64,000 bases of DNA from M30B19 sp041741535 (GTDB lineage Bacteria; Planctomycetota; Planctomycetia; Pirellulales; Pirellulaceae). Positions 25,265-34,288 of this stretch are shown here, one piece after another. The DNA is taken from positions 8,019-72,018 of the forward strand of contig JBGSJV010000162.1 in assembly GCA_041741535.1 (NCBI GenBank). The letters run 5' to 3'. Numbering within the stretch: the first letter of the stretch is position 1; every line of letters starts with the position of its first letter. Below the pieces are notes generated by a model. It searched no databases and was not told the DNA's origin. It saw nothing but the letters and a program-made list of their open reading frames with translations. Both the position numbers and the translations under genes were made by a program.

Positions 25265-25321
25265 ACGTGACCGAGCGAGATCCTATGCGATGGAAAAGCA
25301 CCAATAGGGTCGGCCGCTTCA

Positions 25322-25482
25322 AACATGGCGTCGATACTTGCCCGTCGTCTCGCATTTATCGTCGTACTTGGCCGCCATTTGGGTGTAGAATCTTCGAGGC
25401 TCCGCGGACTTCGACTCCCAGAAGCAGAGATCCCCAAGATCAGCAATGACGTCCCGGGCCCGGGCCCGTCCCAATGGTCACC
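25322..25482 (-). pseudogene. Decayed pseudopilin-like fragment
   Basis: Read on the minus strand, this region resembles the C-terminal part of the intact neighbouring pseudopilin (25537-26016). GDHWDGPGPGT parallels GGQWDWNGPGTT. After a frameshift, SAEPRRFYTQMAAKYDD and TTGKYRRH parallel TAEPRGQYTKLDTKFDD and ATGKIRRH. It has frameshifts and no start, so it is the remnant of a duplicated or related pilin gene. The CCCGGGCCCGGGCCCG run lies in it. Confidence 0.65.
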
Positions 25483-25536
25483 CACGGTGTTCGTCGCCTG
25501 AAGACTGTGGGCAAAAAGAGGCGTTGGTTCTTCAGA

Positions 25537-26016
25537 TTATTCGACCACGAAACACCAGGAAACTTTACTTCCTGAGAGATGACGTCGAATCTTGCCAGTC
25601 GCCGCATTGCCATCATCGAATTTCGTATCCAACTTTGTGTATTGCCCACGCGGCTCCGCCGTGGTCGATGTGAAATAGACCGCCATGCCCAAATGCGGGA
25701 TCGTGGTTCCCGGTCCGTTCCAATCCCACTGGCCACCGATCGGCGTCGTGAGAAAACTGTTCGAGAACAGGACGGACCTCAGGTCGGTTGGGACGACTCC
25801 TTGATTGGCATCGTTGGGCCATCGCCCTAATCGTTCGCGGGCAATCATGGCCAGACGGTTCAGGCGGTTGGCTTCCGTCATCGTCGCATTGATCTGCGAA
25901 TCGGATTTGATATCGAGCACGCGTCCCGCAGCGACGACCGCCAAAATGCCGACGATCGCCAGGACGATGACAAGTTCGATAAGTGAAAAGCCCTCAGGCT
26001 GACCCGTTTGATTCAT
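25537..26016 (-). CDS. Type II secretion/type IV pseudopilin-like protein
   Basis: This 159-residue protein begins MNQTGQPEGFSLIELVIVLAIVGILAVVAAG, a classic prepilin leader with cleavage at G-F and a hydrophobic N-terminal helix. The rest is a short globular domain with DANQGVVPTDLRSVLF and a G-QWDWNGPGTT turn. The Met at 26016 gives an 8-residue leader before the Gly, which is the normal length. No secretion operon is nearby. A decayed relative lies immediately downstream. Confidence 0.85.
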   Translation of the reverse strand: MNQTGQPEGFSLIELVIVLAIVGILAVVAAGRVLDIKSDSQINATMTEANRLNRLAMIARERLGRWPNDANQGVVPTDLRSVLFSNSFLTTPIGGQWDWNGPGTTIPHLGMAVYFTSTTAEPRGQYTKLDTKFDDGNAATGKIRRHLSGSKVSWCFVVE

Positions 26017-26200
26017 GTAGGAGCATAGGTCATGGTCTCGGATGAGCAACCGTCTTATCAAGTCCGAACAGGGATCGAGCCTACCGCGTATCGCAGCAAA
26101 CGGTTATTCCAAAGATAACGGATCGAAGAGCGTGCGATTCAGCACGTTTCCATTTGGCTCGAACAGTGACACAGCCGATGGCCTCAATTTTTCGGATTTC

Positions 26201-27469
26201 CTAACGAAGTTCCTTCAAGGCTTCCAACAGTCGCACGACCTCGTCCGCCGTGTTGTAATGGACAAACCCTATTCGCAGCATCCCCTCGGGTTCGTACCCC
26301 AACTGTTCGCTCAGTTCTAACGCGTAGTAGTTTCCATGCCAACAGAAGATCCCGAGCCGGCCCAAGGCTTCGGCCAACTCTTGCGATGATTTCTGATGAT
26401 GCCGAATCGCAAATGTACTAACGCGCCGGCCTTGGTATTCGACTTGCTTCAAATGCCGGCTGCCCAACCCGACCAATTGGTATTCGTTTAATTCATCCAG
26501 CCCCGTCAAGAACTGATGGGTCAATTGGTTTTCGTAAGCTTCAATCTGGGCGAAGGCCGTCGTCAAATGGTCTGTCCCTGTCTGACCCTGGTCAGCGAGT
26601 TTCTTCCCCAGTCCCATCAAGTACTCGACACATGCCGCGGCTCCGCAGATGCCCTCGTGATTCTGTGTCCCCTGCATCCACTTGTCGGGAATTGCGTTAC
26701 TGGCTGGTCGAACTTTGTACGCTTCCACTTGCTCCAACAACTGGCGGTGGCCCCACAAGATTCCCACATGGGGTCCAAAAAACTTGTAGGCCGAACAAAC
26801 CACAAAGTCCGCATTCCAAGCATTCGCCTGGATTTGTCGATGGGGCCCCAAATGGACCGCGTCGATATACGCCAACGCATCGACCGAATGGGCCATCCGT
26901 ACAATTTCCGCGACAGGATTGATTCCACCGGTCGCGTTGGACGCCGCTCCGCAGGCTACCAAACGAGTCTTCCCGTTCAAGTGACTTTGCAAGACTTGCA
27001 GGTCCAACTGCAAATCATCGGCTCGGAACGGTACCCACCGAACTTGCACCCCTCGATCACGAGCTGCCAAAACCCAAGGCGAAACATTCGCGTCATGATC
27101 CAATCGCGTCAGGATGATCTCGTCACCGGCCTGCCAAGTCTGCGACAACGCCCGAGAAATTTGAAAGGTCAGGGAGGTCATGTTTGGCCCAAACACAATT
27201 TCGTCCGGGTCAGCCACGCCCATAAAGTCCGCGTACAAACGATGAGCCTTGGTGAAACACTCTTCCGTTTCATCCGCCGTCAAAAAGCAACCGTGTCGAT
27301 TGGCATTGCAGCGAACCAAATAATCACGGATCGCTTCAATCACCACGTTCGGAACTTGGGTTCCCGCGGGCCCATCAAAGAAAGCGATCGGAGCACCACT
27401 GGGCATCCGGCGCGACAACGCTGGGAACTGGTCCCGAAGTTGCGGCACCATGGTTTCAAGCTTGTTCAT
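26201..27469 (-). CDS. Class V aminotransferase / cysteine desulfurase-like PLP enzyme
   Basis: This 422-residue protein has the class V PLP fold: FFDGPAGTQVPNVVIEAI at the N-terminus, LTRLDHDANVSPWV, NATGGINPVAEI, AYIDAVHLGPH, and the PLP lysine in VCSAYKFFGPHVGILWG. It matches the cysteine-desulfurase-like subfamily with unknown substrate rather than IscS, which has a different Cys loop. AAGGAAATG lies about 8 nt before the ATG. It follows pheA in the same direction after 82 nt but need not share its function. Confidence 0.87.
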   Translation of the reverse strand: MNKLETMVPQLRDQFPALSRRMPSGAPIAFFDGPAGTQVPNVVIEAIRDYLVRCNANRHGCFLTADETEECFTKAHRLYADFMGVADPDEIVFGPNMTSLTFQISRALSQTWQAGDEIILTRLDHDANVSPWVLAARDRGVQVRWVPFRADDLQLDLQVLQSHLNGKTRLVACGAASNATGGINPVAEIVRMAHSVDALAYIDAVHLGPHRQIQANAWNADFVVCSAYKFFGPHVGILWGHRQLLEQVEAYKVRPASNAIPDKWMQGTQNHEGICGAAACVEYLMGLGKKLADQGQTGTDHLTTAFAQIEAYENQLTHQFLTGLDELNEYQLVGLGSRHLKQVEYQGRRVSTFAIRHHQKSSQELAEALGRLGIFCWHGNYYALELSEQLGYEPEGMLRIGFVHYNTADEVVRLLEALKELR

Positions 27470-27551
27470 CGCGTCATTTCCTTAGCTCTAAATTTCGGAG
27501 AACATGAACTTCCGTCGCCCACCGGTCGACGGCCCCTGATTCAAAATACGA

Positions 27552-28643
27552 CTACAACACACGCCGACTGGCGGGGTAACTTCCCAGAACGGTCAGTTCT
27601 TTGCAATGTGCTCGCGCCTCACCGACAATTTCGGCGAATTTTGGATCGGCAGAGTGACCGGCCGCGTCGACAAAGAACTTGTACTCCCAATTCACTCGGC
27701 CGCTGGGTCGTTTATCAATGTGGGTCAAGTTGATGCCCGCTCGTTTGAACACCGCCAACACATCGACCAACGCGCCCGGTCGATCGGCCGTCACAAACAT
27801 GAGCGAGGTCTTGTCGTCGCCCGAAGGTTCGGTCTTTTGTTTCGAGAGGACCAAGAACCGAGTTGTATGGTTGGATTGGTCCTGGATGTCTTGAAACAAG
27901 GCGTGAAGTCCGTAAGTTTCACCGGCCAATTCATTGCCAATTGCCGCGACATTACCCAGCGTCTCGGTTTCGTCTTTCGCGCGTTGAGCAGCCGTAGCTG
28001 AACTTTCCATGACGACCAAATCGGCGGTCGGGAATTGCAGTGCCAACCACTTGCGACAATGGGCAAAGGCTTCGGCCGTTGAATAAATGCGTTGGATTTT
28101 ATTGGGCGTGACGTTGGTCAACAAACAGCGCCGTAATTCCAATTGCACTTCGGAGTAAATATTCAACTGTTGTTGGAACTCAGCGAAGGCATCCATGGTT
28201 TCTGCCACACCGCCACCGGATGAACTCTCGATGGGGACCAATCCATAGTCGACGTGCCCCCGCGCGACTTCGGTAAACACGCCTTCGACCGCACGCAAGT
28301 TCTCGTAGTCGACACTGGATCCAAAATGTTTGACCGCCGCATAATGCGAGTAGCTGCCGACGGGGCCCAAGAACCCGATCCGCAGCGGCTGCTCCAAGTG
28401 GAAGCTGCCACTCATCAGTTCGCGATAGACCGCCTCGATCGTTTTTGGGGGTAGCGGACCACGGCTTAAGCCCAGCACTTTCCGCAGGACCTGTTGCTCT
28501 CGATGCGGCGCGTAGATCGGCACACCTGTCAAACGTTTGACCTTGCCGACTTGCACCACCAAGTCCGCGCGTTGGTTCAATAACTTCACTAGTTCCGCGT
28601 CGATCGCATCAATCTGTTGACGCAGCTCACTCAAGTCAGCCAC
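27552..28643 (-). CDS. pheA: Bifunctional chorismate mutase / prephenate dehydratase (P-protein)
   Basis: This 363-residue protein carries three domains. Residues about 1-85 are an AroQ chorismate mutase (LRQQIDAIDAELVKLLNQRADLV). Residues about 95-270 are prephenate dehydratase, with GPVGSYSHYAAVKHFG, YGLVPIESSSGGGV and NHTTRFLVL. Residues about 280-355 are an ACT domain (TADRPGALVDVLAVFKRAGINLTHIDKRP) for feedback by phenylalanine. It makes phenylpyruvate from chorismate via prephenate. The start is a GTG with GAGGAA upstream. It begins 22 nt after the UbiA-type gene, so the two are probably cotranscribed. Confidence 0.95.
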   Translation of the reverse strand: MADLSELRQQIDAIDAELVKLLNQRADLVVQVGKVKRLTGVPIYAPHREQQVLRKVLGLSRGPLPPKTIEAVYRELMSGSFHLEQPLRIGFLGPVGSYSHYAAVKHFGSSVDYENLRAVEGVFTEVARGHVDYGLVPIESSSGGGVAETMDAFAEFQQQLNIYSEVQLELRRCLLTNVTPNKIQRIYSTAEAFAHCRKWLALQFPTADLVVMESSATAAQRAKDETETLGNVAAIGNELAGETYGLHALFQDIQDQSNHTTRFLVLSKQKTEPSGDDKTSLMFVTADRPGALVDVLAVFKRAGINLTHIDKRPSGRVNWEYKFFVDAAGHSADPKFAEIVGEARAHCKELTVLGSYPASRRVL

Positions 28644-28665
28644 AAGTTCGTTCCTCTTCCGGGCT

Positions 28666-29640
28666 TTACAGCACCCACATGTCCACAGTCGTCGCGACCA
28701 GAACTCCCAGGCTAATCACCGCGTTGACATTAAAAAACGCGGTGTTGACTCGCGACAAATCGTCCGGTCGCACCAAGGAGTGCTGGTACGCCAACAGGAT
28801 ACCGATAAGTCCAACCGTCCCAAAGTACAGCCACGAAAGTTCTAGTTCCGCGGGCGCGATCCAACCCAGCGTCAAGAAGCAGACCCAGGCCCAAAAGTGA
28901 CTAATCGCAGCCCAGCGCAGTGCCAGTTTCGCCCCCAACCAAGCCGGAATACTGTACAAACCAGCGGCTCGGTCGGACGCTTCGTCCTGGCACGCATAAA
29001 TGATATCGAACCCACCAACCCAAAAGAAAATGGCCGCACCGAGAGCCAAAGCGGTGCCCCATTCCGCCGGAGCCGTCAATAACGCGGGGCCGCGAATGGC
29101 CACCCAAGCACAAATCGGAGCCAACATCAGAGCGAACCCCAGCCAATAGTGAGCGAAAACGGTGAATCGCTTCGCCAAGCTATACCCCAAGAGTACCAAC
29201 AACACGGGAAACGCGAGGGCCAGGGGAAGCCAATTCGGCCAAAACAACAAGGTCCCCAAAACAAACACGGCGACCGACACGAGCGTAAACCCCCAGGCCG
29301 TCCTCAGACTCAAGTCACCGCGCGGCAGATGTCGCTGAGCCGTCCGCGGATTGTTCGCATCAATGTGTCGATCAACGATCCGATTAAATGCCATTGCGGC
29401 ACTGCGCGCCCCAACCATGCAGAGCAGTACCCCGAGCAACGGCCGCCCCCAACTCTGCCAAGCTGCCCACCACGCCGAACCACTTCCGCCACCATCCGTT
29501 GGCTTCGATTCCAAGGAAATTGCAGCCATCAACTTCCACGCCATCAATACCGCCAACAGCGCGAACGGTAAGGCAAACACCGTATGACTGAAGCGGATCA
29601 TCTCCATCAACAGCCGAATCTGTCGTAGCAATTTAATCAA
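28666..29640 (-). CDS. UbiA-family prenyltransferase, MqnP/UbiA-like
   Basis: From a TTG at 29640 the protein is about 324 residues with 8-9 membrane helices. The first prenyl-diphosphate motif is NRIVDRHIDANNPRT and the second YACQDEASDRAAGLYS, both Asp-rich as needed for Mg2+ binding. The N-terminus MIRFSHTVFALPFALLA resembles MqnP of the futalosine menaquinone route and UbiA. It would attach a prenyl chain to an aromatic quinone precursor in the membrane. GAAGGTGA precedes the TTG start; the longer ORF start has an unlikely Gly-rich leader. Final enzyme specificity is unresolved. Confidence 0.85.
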   Translation of the reverse strand: MIKLLRQIRLLMEMIRFSHTVFALPFALLAVLMAWKLMAAISLESKPTDGGGSGSAWWAAWQSWGRPLLGVLLCMVGARSAAMAFNRIVDRHIDANNPRTAQRHLPRGDLSLRTAWGFTLVSVAVFVLGTLLFWPNWLPLALAFPVLLVLLGYSLAKRFTVFAHYWLGFALMLAPICAWVAIRGPALLTAPAEWGTALALGAAIFFWVGGFDIIYACQDEASDRAAGLYSIPAWLGAKLALRWAAISHFWAWVCFLTLGWIAPAELELSWLYFGTVGLIGILLAYQHSLVRPDDLSRVNTAFFNVNAVISLGVLVATTVDMWVL

Positions 29641-30492
29641 GACGTCACCTTCACCGAAACCGATGCCCAACCCGAATCCGATTATCCCTTTACCCCCTCG
29701 AATCACAAGTGTAGCCCAATTCAGGTCGAGCTAAGCATCGTGTGCGGGCTGCGATGCAATCGACTCAGGAATGAATCGGCAAATGAGAATGAAATCAAAA
29801 GGACGCAGGAATTTTAGAAAGACGAATCGGTACCGATAGGCCAATGCAAACGAGGCTTTGTTCCAGCAGGGGTCAGACCGGTTTGACCATCTCCGGTCAT
29901 GCCTTTTTGTCCGAGATTTTACATGCCCTCCATCGGGTCAGACCACTTTTAGGACAGTGCAGACAGAATAGGCAGCATTGAACCCTCGCTCCTCCAAACC
30001 GCGTCATCGGACGGTCGGCGTGGAGGTAGGAATTTTGGACGCGAGAAACGGCACGGTTAGAGGAAAACAATCGAAAGAACACGACACCCGTTCGCACAAA
30101 CTCCCATCCGATTCTCGAGTTTTCATTCTCGAGTACAAACCCGATCAGCTTGAAAGTTTTCATATCCAAAATTCCTATGTCCTTAACCGCAACGTGCTGC
30201 GAATCTACCCATGTTGTCCCGTTGCGGTTTTAGTTGGAAAAACCCTATACTGGCGAGATTCACTCGAGGATCGCTCGGGGGGCGAATTGTCGCACCATCC
30301 GAGGGAAGGACGAGTGAATTCGTCGCGGCGGTTTCGGGTTACCTGTTTGGGTGATTCGCGGGCTGCTTGCCGACTCCCGTCCAATTTTTCGGCGCGTTTC
30401 CGGATTCTAACGGGGCGTATGGCCGACGAATTTGGCGGAATCGTATTCACCGCGGAAAACGGCCCATCACTTGGGAAGGTAACACTGGCGTC
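29641..30492. other. Long intergenic region with repeat-like motifs
   Basis: About 850 nt separate two divergent transcription units, the UbiA-type gene (minus) and sdhC (plus). It contains GGGTCAGACC twice (near 29870 and 29936), a motif that recurs in repeat-like DNA, and a plausible sdh promoter near 30200-30300. Frames open at 29978-30508 and at 30205-30906 look like shadows without homology. I call no gene. Confidence 0.4.
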
Positions 30493-31287
30493 ATGGCGAA
30501 CGAACTGACCTTTGTCCAAAAGCACGAATTTCTTCTTCGTCGGCTGCATTCGTTGACGGGGCTGGTGCCAGTTGGCCTCTACATGTGCGTCCACTTGGCG
30601 ACCAACGCATCTATTTTGAATGGCGTCGAGGCGTTCCAAAACGCCGTGTACATGATCCATTCGCTGGGAAATGCGCTGGTGTTTGTCGAATGGGGCGGGA
30701 TCTTTTTGCCGCTCTTGTTCCATGCGATTTTTGGGGTTTATATCGCTTACAGTGGGCAATTCAACACGAGCCGCTATTCGACCGGCAAGAATTGGCGCTA
30801 TGTTCTTCAGCGGATCACCGGATTGGTCGCTTTTGTGTTTATCTTTACGCACGTTGCCCACATGCACGGTTGGTTCCATGTCGACTTCTGGTTGGATTTG
30901 CTGCAAAAAATGGGGTTAGCTCAGTTCAAAGCGTACAACGCCGCCAGTACCGCAGCGGCCGCGATGCAAGGCAGCTTGATTTGGCCGATCCTGTATTTGG
31001 TCGGAATTGCCGCTTGTGTGTTCCACTTTGCGAATGGACTGTGGACCATGGGCATCACGTGGGGGCTTTGGATCACGCCTCAGGCCCAAAAACGGGCGGA
31101 TTATATTGTCTGGGGGATCGGCGGCTTGGTGATGCTGATCGGATTGAGTGCGTTGGGTGGTTTCATGACGCTCGATCCAGCAAAGGCCCAAGAAATCGAA
31201 GACCGAATGTATCGCGAAAGCGTCAAGTCGGGCCGCATTGTTCCAAACGAACACAAACTCTCACACCCAGTCCACGGAGACGAGTAG
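30493..31287 (+). CDS. sdhC: Succinate dehydrogenase cytochrome b subunit
   Basis: This 264-residue protein has five hydrophobic segments. Its N-terminus HEFLLRRLHSLTGLVPVGLYMCVH and segments FTHVAHMHGWFH and VFHFANGLWTMGITWGLW contain the conserved His residues expected for two b haems. It matches the single-subunit cytochrome b558 type (Bacteroidetes-like), which needs no SdhD. It anchors SdhAB and passes electrons to menaquinone. The start at 30493 gives a Met-Ala-Asn-Glu N-terminus; a GGGAAGG lies upstream. It is the first gene of sdhCAB. Confidence 0.92.
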   Translation: MANELTFVQKHEFLLRRLHSLTGLVPVGLYMCVHLATNASILNGVEAFQNAVYMIHSLGNALVFVEWGGIFLPLLFHAIFGVYIAYSGQFNTSRYSTGKNWRYVLQRITGLVAFVFIFTHVAHMHGWFHVDFWLDLLQKMGLAQFKAYNAASTAAAAMQGSLIWPILYLVGIAACVFHFANGLWTMGITWGLWITPQAQKRADYIVWGIGGLVMLIGLSALGGFMTLDPAKAQEIEDRMYRESVKSGRIVPNEHKLSHPVHGDE

Positions 31288-31357
31288 CACGAGAACTGCG
31301 AAGTGGCGGTTGCGGTTGAGACACGAACACGATTTCCCTGTTGGAAAGTAAAGTCGG

Positions 31358-33361
31358 ATGGCAAAGAAGCGCGTAGTTGTGATCGGCGGTGGGTTGGCTG
31401 GTCTTTCGGTGACCATGAAACTCAGCGAACTGGGAATTCCAGTTGATCTAGTTAGCTTGGTCCCAGTCAAGCGATCCCACAGCGTCTGTGCACAAGGCGG
31501 GATCAACAGTTGCAACGATGCGACTCGGCAATTGGGTGACTCCGAATGGAAGCACTTGGACGACACCGTCTATGGCGGCGACTTTCTGAATCATCAGCCA
31601 CCGGTCAAAGAAATGTGCGATTGGGGCCCCAAGGTAATCGATCTGATGGACCGCTTGGGCGTGACGTTCAATCGGACTGACGAAGGATTTCTGGATCGAC
31701 GTCGGTTCGGCGGCACTTTGTACAAACGAACCGCGTTTGCCGGCGCAACGACTGGGCAGCAATTGTTGTACGCCTTGGACGAACAGGTCCGACGTTGGGA
31801 AGCCGAAGGTTTGGTCCGCAAGTTCGAGCACTTTGATTTTTCCGCACCCATTCTCGATGAACAAGGCGTTTGTCGGGGGGCTGTGATCCAAAATTTGCAC
31901 AACATGGAGTTCATCGCTCTGCCCGCCGATGCGGTGGTGATTGCCAGTGGCGGGCCAGGCCTGATCTACGGCCGATCCACGATGAGCGTCATGTGCAACG
32001 GCAGCGCCGCCAGTCGCTGCGTGCAAGTGGGCGCAAAGTTTGGCAACGCCGAGTTTATTCAAGTTCACCCAACGGCCATTCCTGGCGCGGACAAGCTGCG
32101 ATTGATGAGTGAATCCGCGCGAGGGGAGGGCGGTCGCGTGTGGGTGCCTCGGAAGCCCCAGGACGCCCGGGATCCCAAAACCATCCCCGATGCGGAACGT
32201 TATTACTTCTTGGAAGAACGATACCCTAAGTACAAAAACTTGGTTCCGCGCGATATCGCGACTCGGGAAATTTTCGATATCTGCGTCAACGACGGCTTGA
32301 GTGTCGATGGAGACAAGATGTGCGTCTACCTAGATTTGACGCACATTCCCCGCGCGGAACTGGATCGCAAACTTGGTGGGATCTTGGACATCTATGAGAA
32401 ATTCCAAGGAGTAGATCCACGCGATGTTCCGATGAAAATATTCCCCGCCGTACACTACTCGATGGGCGGCTTGTGGACCGATTACGAAAAGAGCGGTTCG
32501 GGCGGGTTGGTTGTCGGCTCTCCGCGAAATCACGAGACGAACATCCCGAACCTGTACGCGATTGGCGAATGTGATTACCACTACCACGGTGCCAATCGCT
32601 TAGGAGCAAACTCCCTACTAAGTTGTATTTTCACAGGATTGGTCGTTGGCCCTGGGATCGAGACCAAGCTGAACGCCACGAAGATGGCCGCTGCGGAAAT
32701 GCCGCCTTCCTTGTTCCAAAACGCGGTCGCCGCGGAGAAACAGCGGCAACAAGCCATCATCAATCGGCCAGCCAGTAGCCAGAACCCGTATCAGATTCAC
32801 TTGGAGTTGGGGGACCTGATGACTCGAGCGGCGACGGTTGTGCGACGCAATGACCAACTGCGGGCCGCCTTGGCCACGGTCGCCGAATTGGAGCAACGAG
32901 CCAAAGTCGCTTCGTTGGCGGACACCGGCAGCTGGACGAATCAGAACGTGGTGTTCACCAAGGCCTTGCAAGATATGTTCCCATTGGCGAAAGCCATTTT
33001 GAAAGGTGCCTTGCAGCGTGACGAATGCCGCGGAGCCCACTATAAACCGGACTTCTCGATGCCTAGCCTTGCGGCACCAACCCGCGACGGCCGACTGCAA
33101 GAAGCCGAACAATGGTGCGATCGTTTCGAAGAGAACACGGCCAAGTGGGTGAAGTCGACCATCGCAACTTACGACAAGGGCGACATGACACTAACTTACG
33201 AAGATGTCGACACGTCGCTTATTCCGCCACGACCGCGATTGTACGGCCTGGTCGGTGCAGAAGAAATCGAAGTCGTGTGGAATCGGCGCGCGACTGCCAA
33301 AGCTCAGGGAAATCCTGCAGCGGTGAAGGCTGCGGCGACTCCTGCGGTTTCCAGTATGTAA
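31358..33361 (+). CDS. sdhA: Succinate dehydrogenase flavoprotein subunit
   Basis: This 667-residue protein has the FAD dinucleotide fold VVVIGGGLAGLSVTMKL, the flavinylation segment HSVCAQGGINSC (an acidic-His motif type), and MGGLWTDYEKSGSGGLVVG, then HYHGANRLGANSLLSC. It oxidises succinate to fumarate in the TCA cycle. Length is slightly long for SdhA, close to that of the Bacillus and epsilon-type proteins. It follows sdhC after 70 nt and precedes sdhB after 77 nt. Confidence 0.95.
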   Translation: MAKKRVVVIGGGLAGLSVTMKLSELGIPVDLVSLVPVKRSHSVCAQGGINSCNDATRQLGDSEWKHLDDTVYGGDFLNHQPPVKEMCDWGPKVIDLMDRLGVTFNRTDEGFLDRRRFGGTLYKRTAFAGATTGQQLLYALDEQVRRWEAEGLVRKFEHFDFSAPILDEQGVCRGAVIQNLHNMEFIALPADAVVIASGGPGLIYGRSTMSVMCNGSAASRCVQVGAKFGNAEFIQVHPTAIPGADKLRLMSESARGEGGRVWVPRKPQDARDPKTIPDAERYYFLEERYPKYKNLVPRDIATREIFDICVNDGLSVDGDKMCVYLDLTHIPRAELDRKLGGILDIYEKFQGVDPRDVPMKIFPAVHYSMGGLWTDYEKSGSGGLVVGSPRNHETNIPNLYAIGECDYHYHGANRLGANSLLSCIFTGLVVGPGIETKLNATKMAAAEMPPSLFQNAVAAEKQRQQAIINRPASSQNPYQIHLELGDLMTRAATVVRRNDQLRAALATVAELEQRAKVASLADTGSWTNQNVVFTKALQDMFPLAKAILKGALQRDECRGAHYKPDFSMPSLAAPTRDGRLQEAEQWCDRFEENTAKWVKSTIATYDKGDMTLTYEDVDTSLIPPRPRLYGLVGAEEIEVVWNRRATAKAQGNPAAVKAAATPAVSSM

Positions 33362-33392
33362 ACTCGACCGATTCAAATACCTCGCCGAACGT

Positions 33393-33426
33393 ATTGCCCC
33401 ACTGAACAGATTGCCCCACTGAACGG
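33393..33426. repeat. 17-bp tandem repeat in the sdhA-sdhB spacer
   Basis: ATTGCCCCACTGAACAG is followed directly by ATTGCCCCACTGAACGG. It lies just before the ribosome site of sdhB and may be a simple slippage duplication. Confidence 0.75.
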
Positions 33427-33438
33427 AAAGTGTTGCCA

Positions 33439-34278
33439 ATGATCGCCCACTCGAAGCCTAGCGTGATCAAGATCCGGGTCAAGCGACAAGACGGACCTGG
33501 ACAATCGCCCTATTGGCAAAACTTCGACATCCCGTACGAAGACAACCTCAACATCATCAGCGTCTTGCAAAAGATCGCGGCGAATCCAACGACTCGTGAT
33601 GGAAAATCGGTCGCCCCTGTCGCCTGGGATTGTGGTTGCTTGGAAGAAGTCTGCGGGGCGTGCACCATGGTGATCAACGGCCGAGTCCGCCAGAGTTGCT
33701 CGGCCTTGATCGATCGTTTGTTGGACGATGCCCCAAGCGGCGAGATCGTTTTGGAGCCCATGAGCAAGTTCCCGGTCGTACGTGACCTCGTGGTTGATCG
33801 CGCCCGAGTGTTTCAGTCGCTCAAGAAGGTCAAGGCGTGGGTGAGCGTCGACGGCTACTACGACATGGGACCAGGCCCCAAACAAAGCCGGGCCCAACAG
33901 GAAGCAGCTTACCCGCTGAGTGAATGTATGAGCTGTGGCTGTTGTATGGAAGCTTGCCCGCAATTCGCGAAGGTTGAACTCGAGCGACAAGCCGGCGAGA
34001 GCGAAGAAGATTATCAAAAGCGGGTCGCTGATGCGCACAACGTCGCGTTTATCGGTCCCCACGCCATCAACCAAGCGGTACTGTTCAACAACCATCCGAC
34101 GGGTCAATTCGCCAAGAGTGAACGACTCGATGCGTTGATGGCCCCCGGCGGAATCCAGGTTTGCGGGAACGCGCAAAACTGCGTTGCGGTGTGCCCGAAA
34201 CATATTCCGTTGACCACCTCGATCGCTCAGGCCGGTCGTGCCGTGACGGTTCATGCGATCAAGAAGTTCTTTGAATGA
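33439..34278 (+). CDS. sdhB: Succinate dehydrogenase iron-sulfur subunit
   Basis: This 279-residue protein has the plant-type 2Fe-2S ligands (WDCGCLEEVCGAC, later Cys in RQSCSAL) and two more cysteine motifs, CMSCGCCMEACP and QNCVAVCPKH, for the 4Fe-4S and 3Fe-4S clusters. It relays electrons from SdhA to SdhC. The start at 33439 follows GGAAAG by 8 nt; an in-frame GTG lies at 33430. Closing gene of sdhCAB. Confidence 0.95.
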   Translation: MIAHSKPSVIKIRVKRQDGPGQSPYWQNFDIPYEDNLNIISVLQKIAANPTTRDGKSVAPVAWDCGCLEEVCGACTMVINGRVRQSCSALIDRLLDDAPSGEIVLEPMSKFPVVRDLVVDRARVFQSLKKVKAWVSVDGYYDMGPGPKQSRAQQEAAYPLSECMSCGCCMEACPQFAKVELERQAGESEEDYQKRVADAHNVAFIGPHAINQAVLFNNHPTGQFAKSERLDALMAPGGIQVCGNAQNCVAVCPKHIPLTTSIAQAGRAVTVHAIKKFFE

Positions 34279-34288
34279 GCGAACGCTC

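Noticed and set aside
24997..25485. A minus-strand 162-residue protein
   Set aside because: It overlaps the bd-like partner gene on the other strand and its recognisable part belongs to the decayed pseudopilin.
29978..30508. Plus-strand 176-residue ORF before sdhC
   Set aside because: No similarity, no ribosome site, and it runs into the sdhC start.
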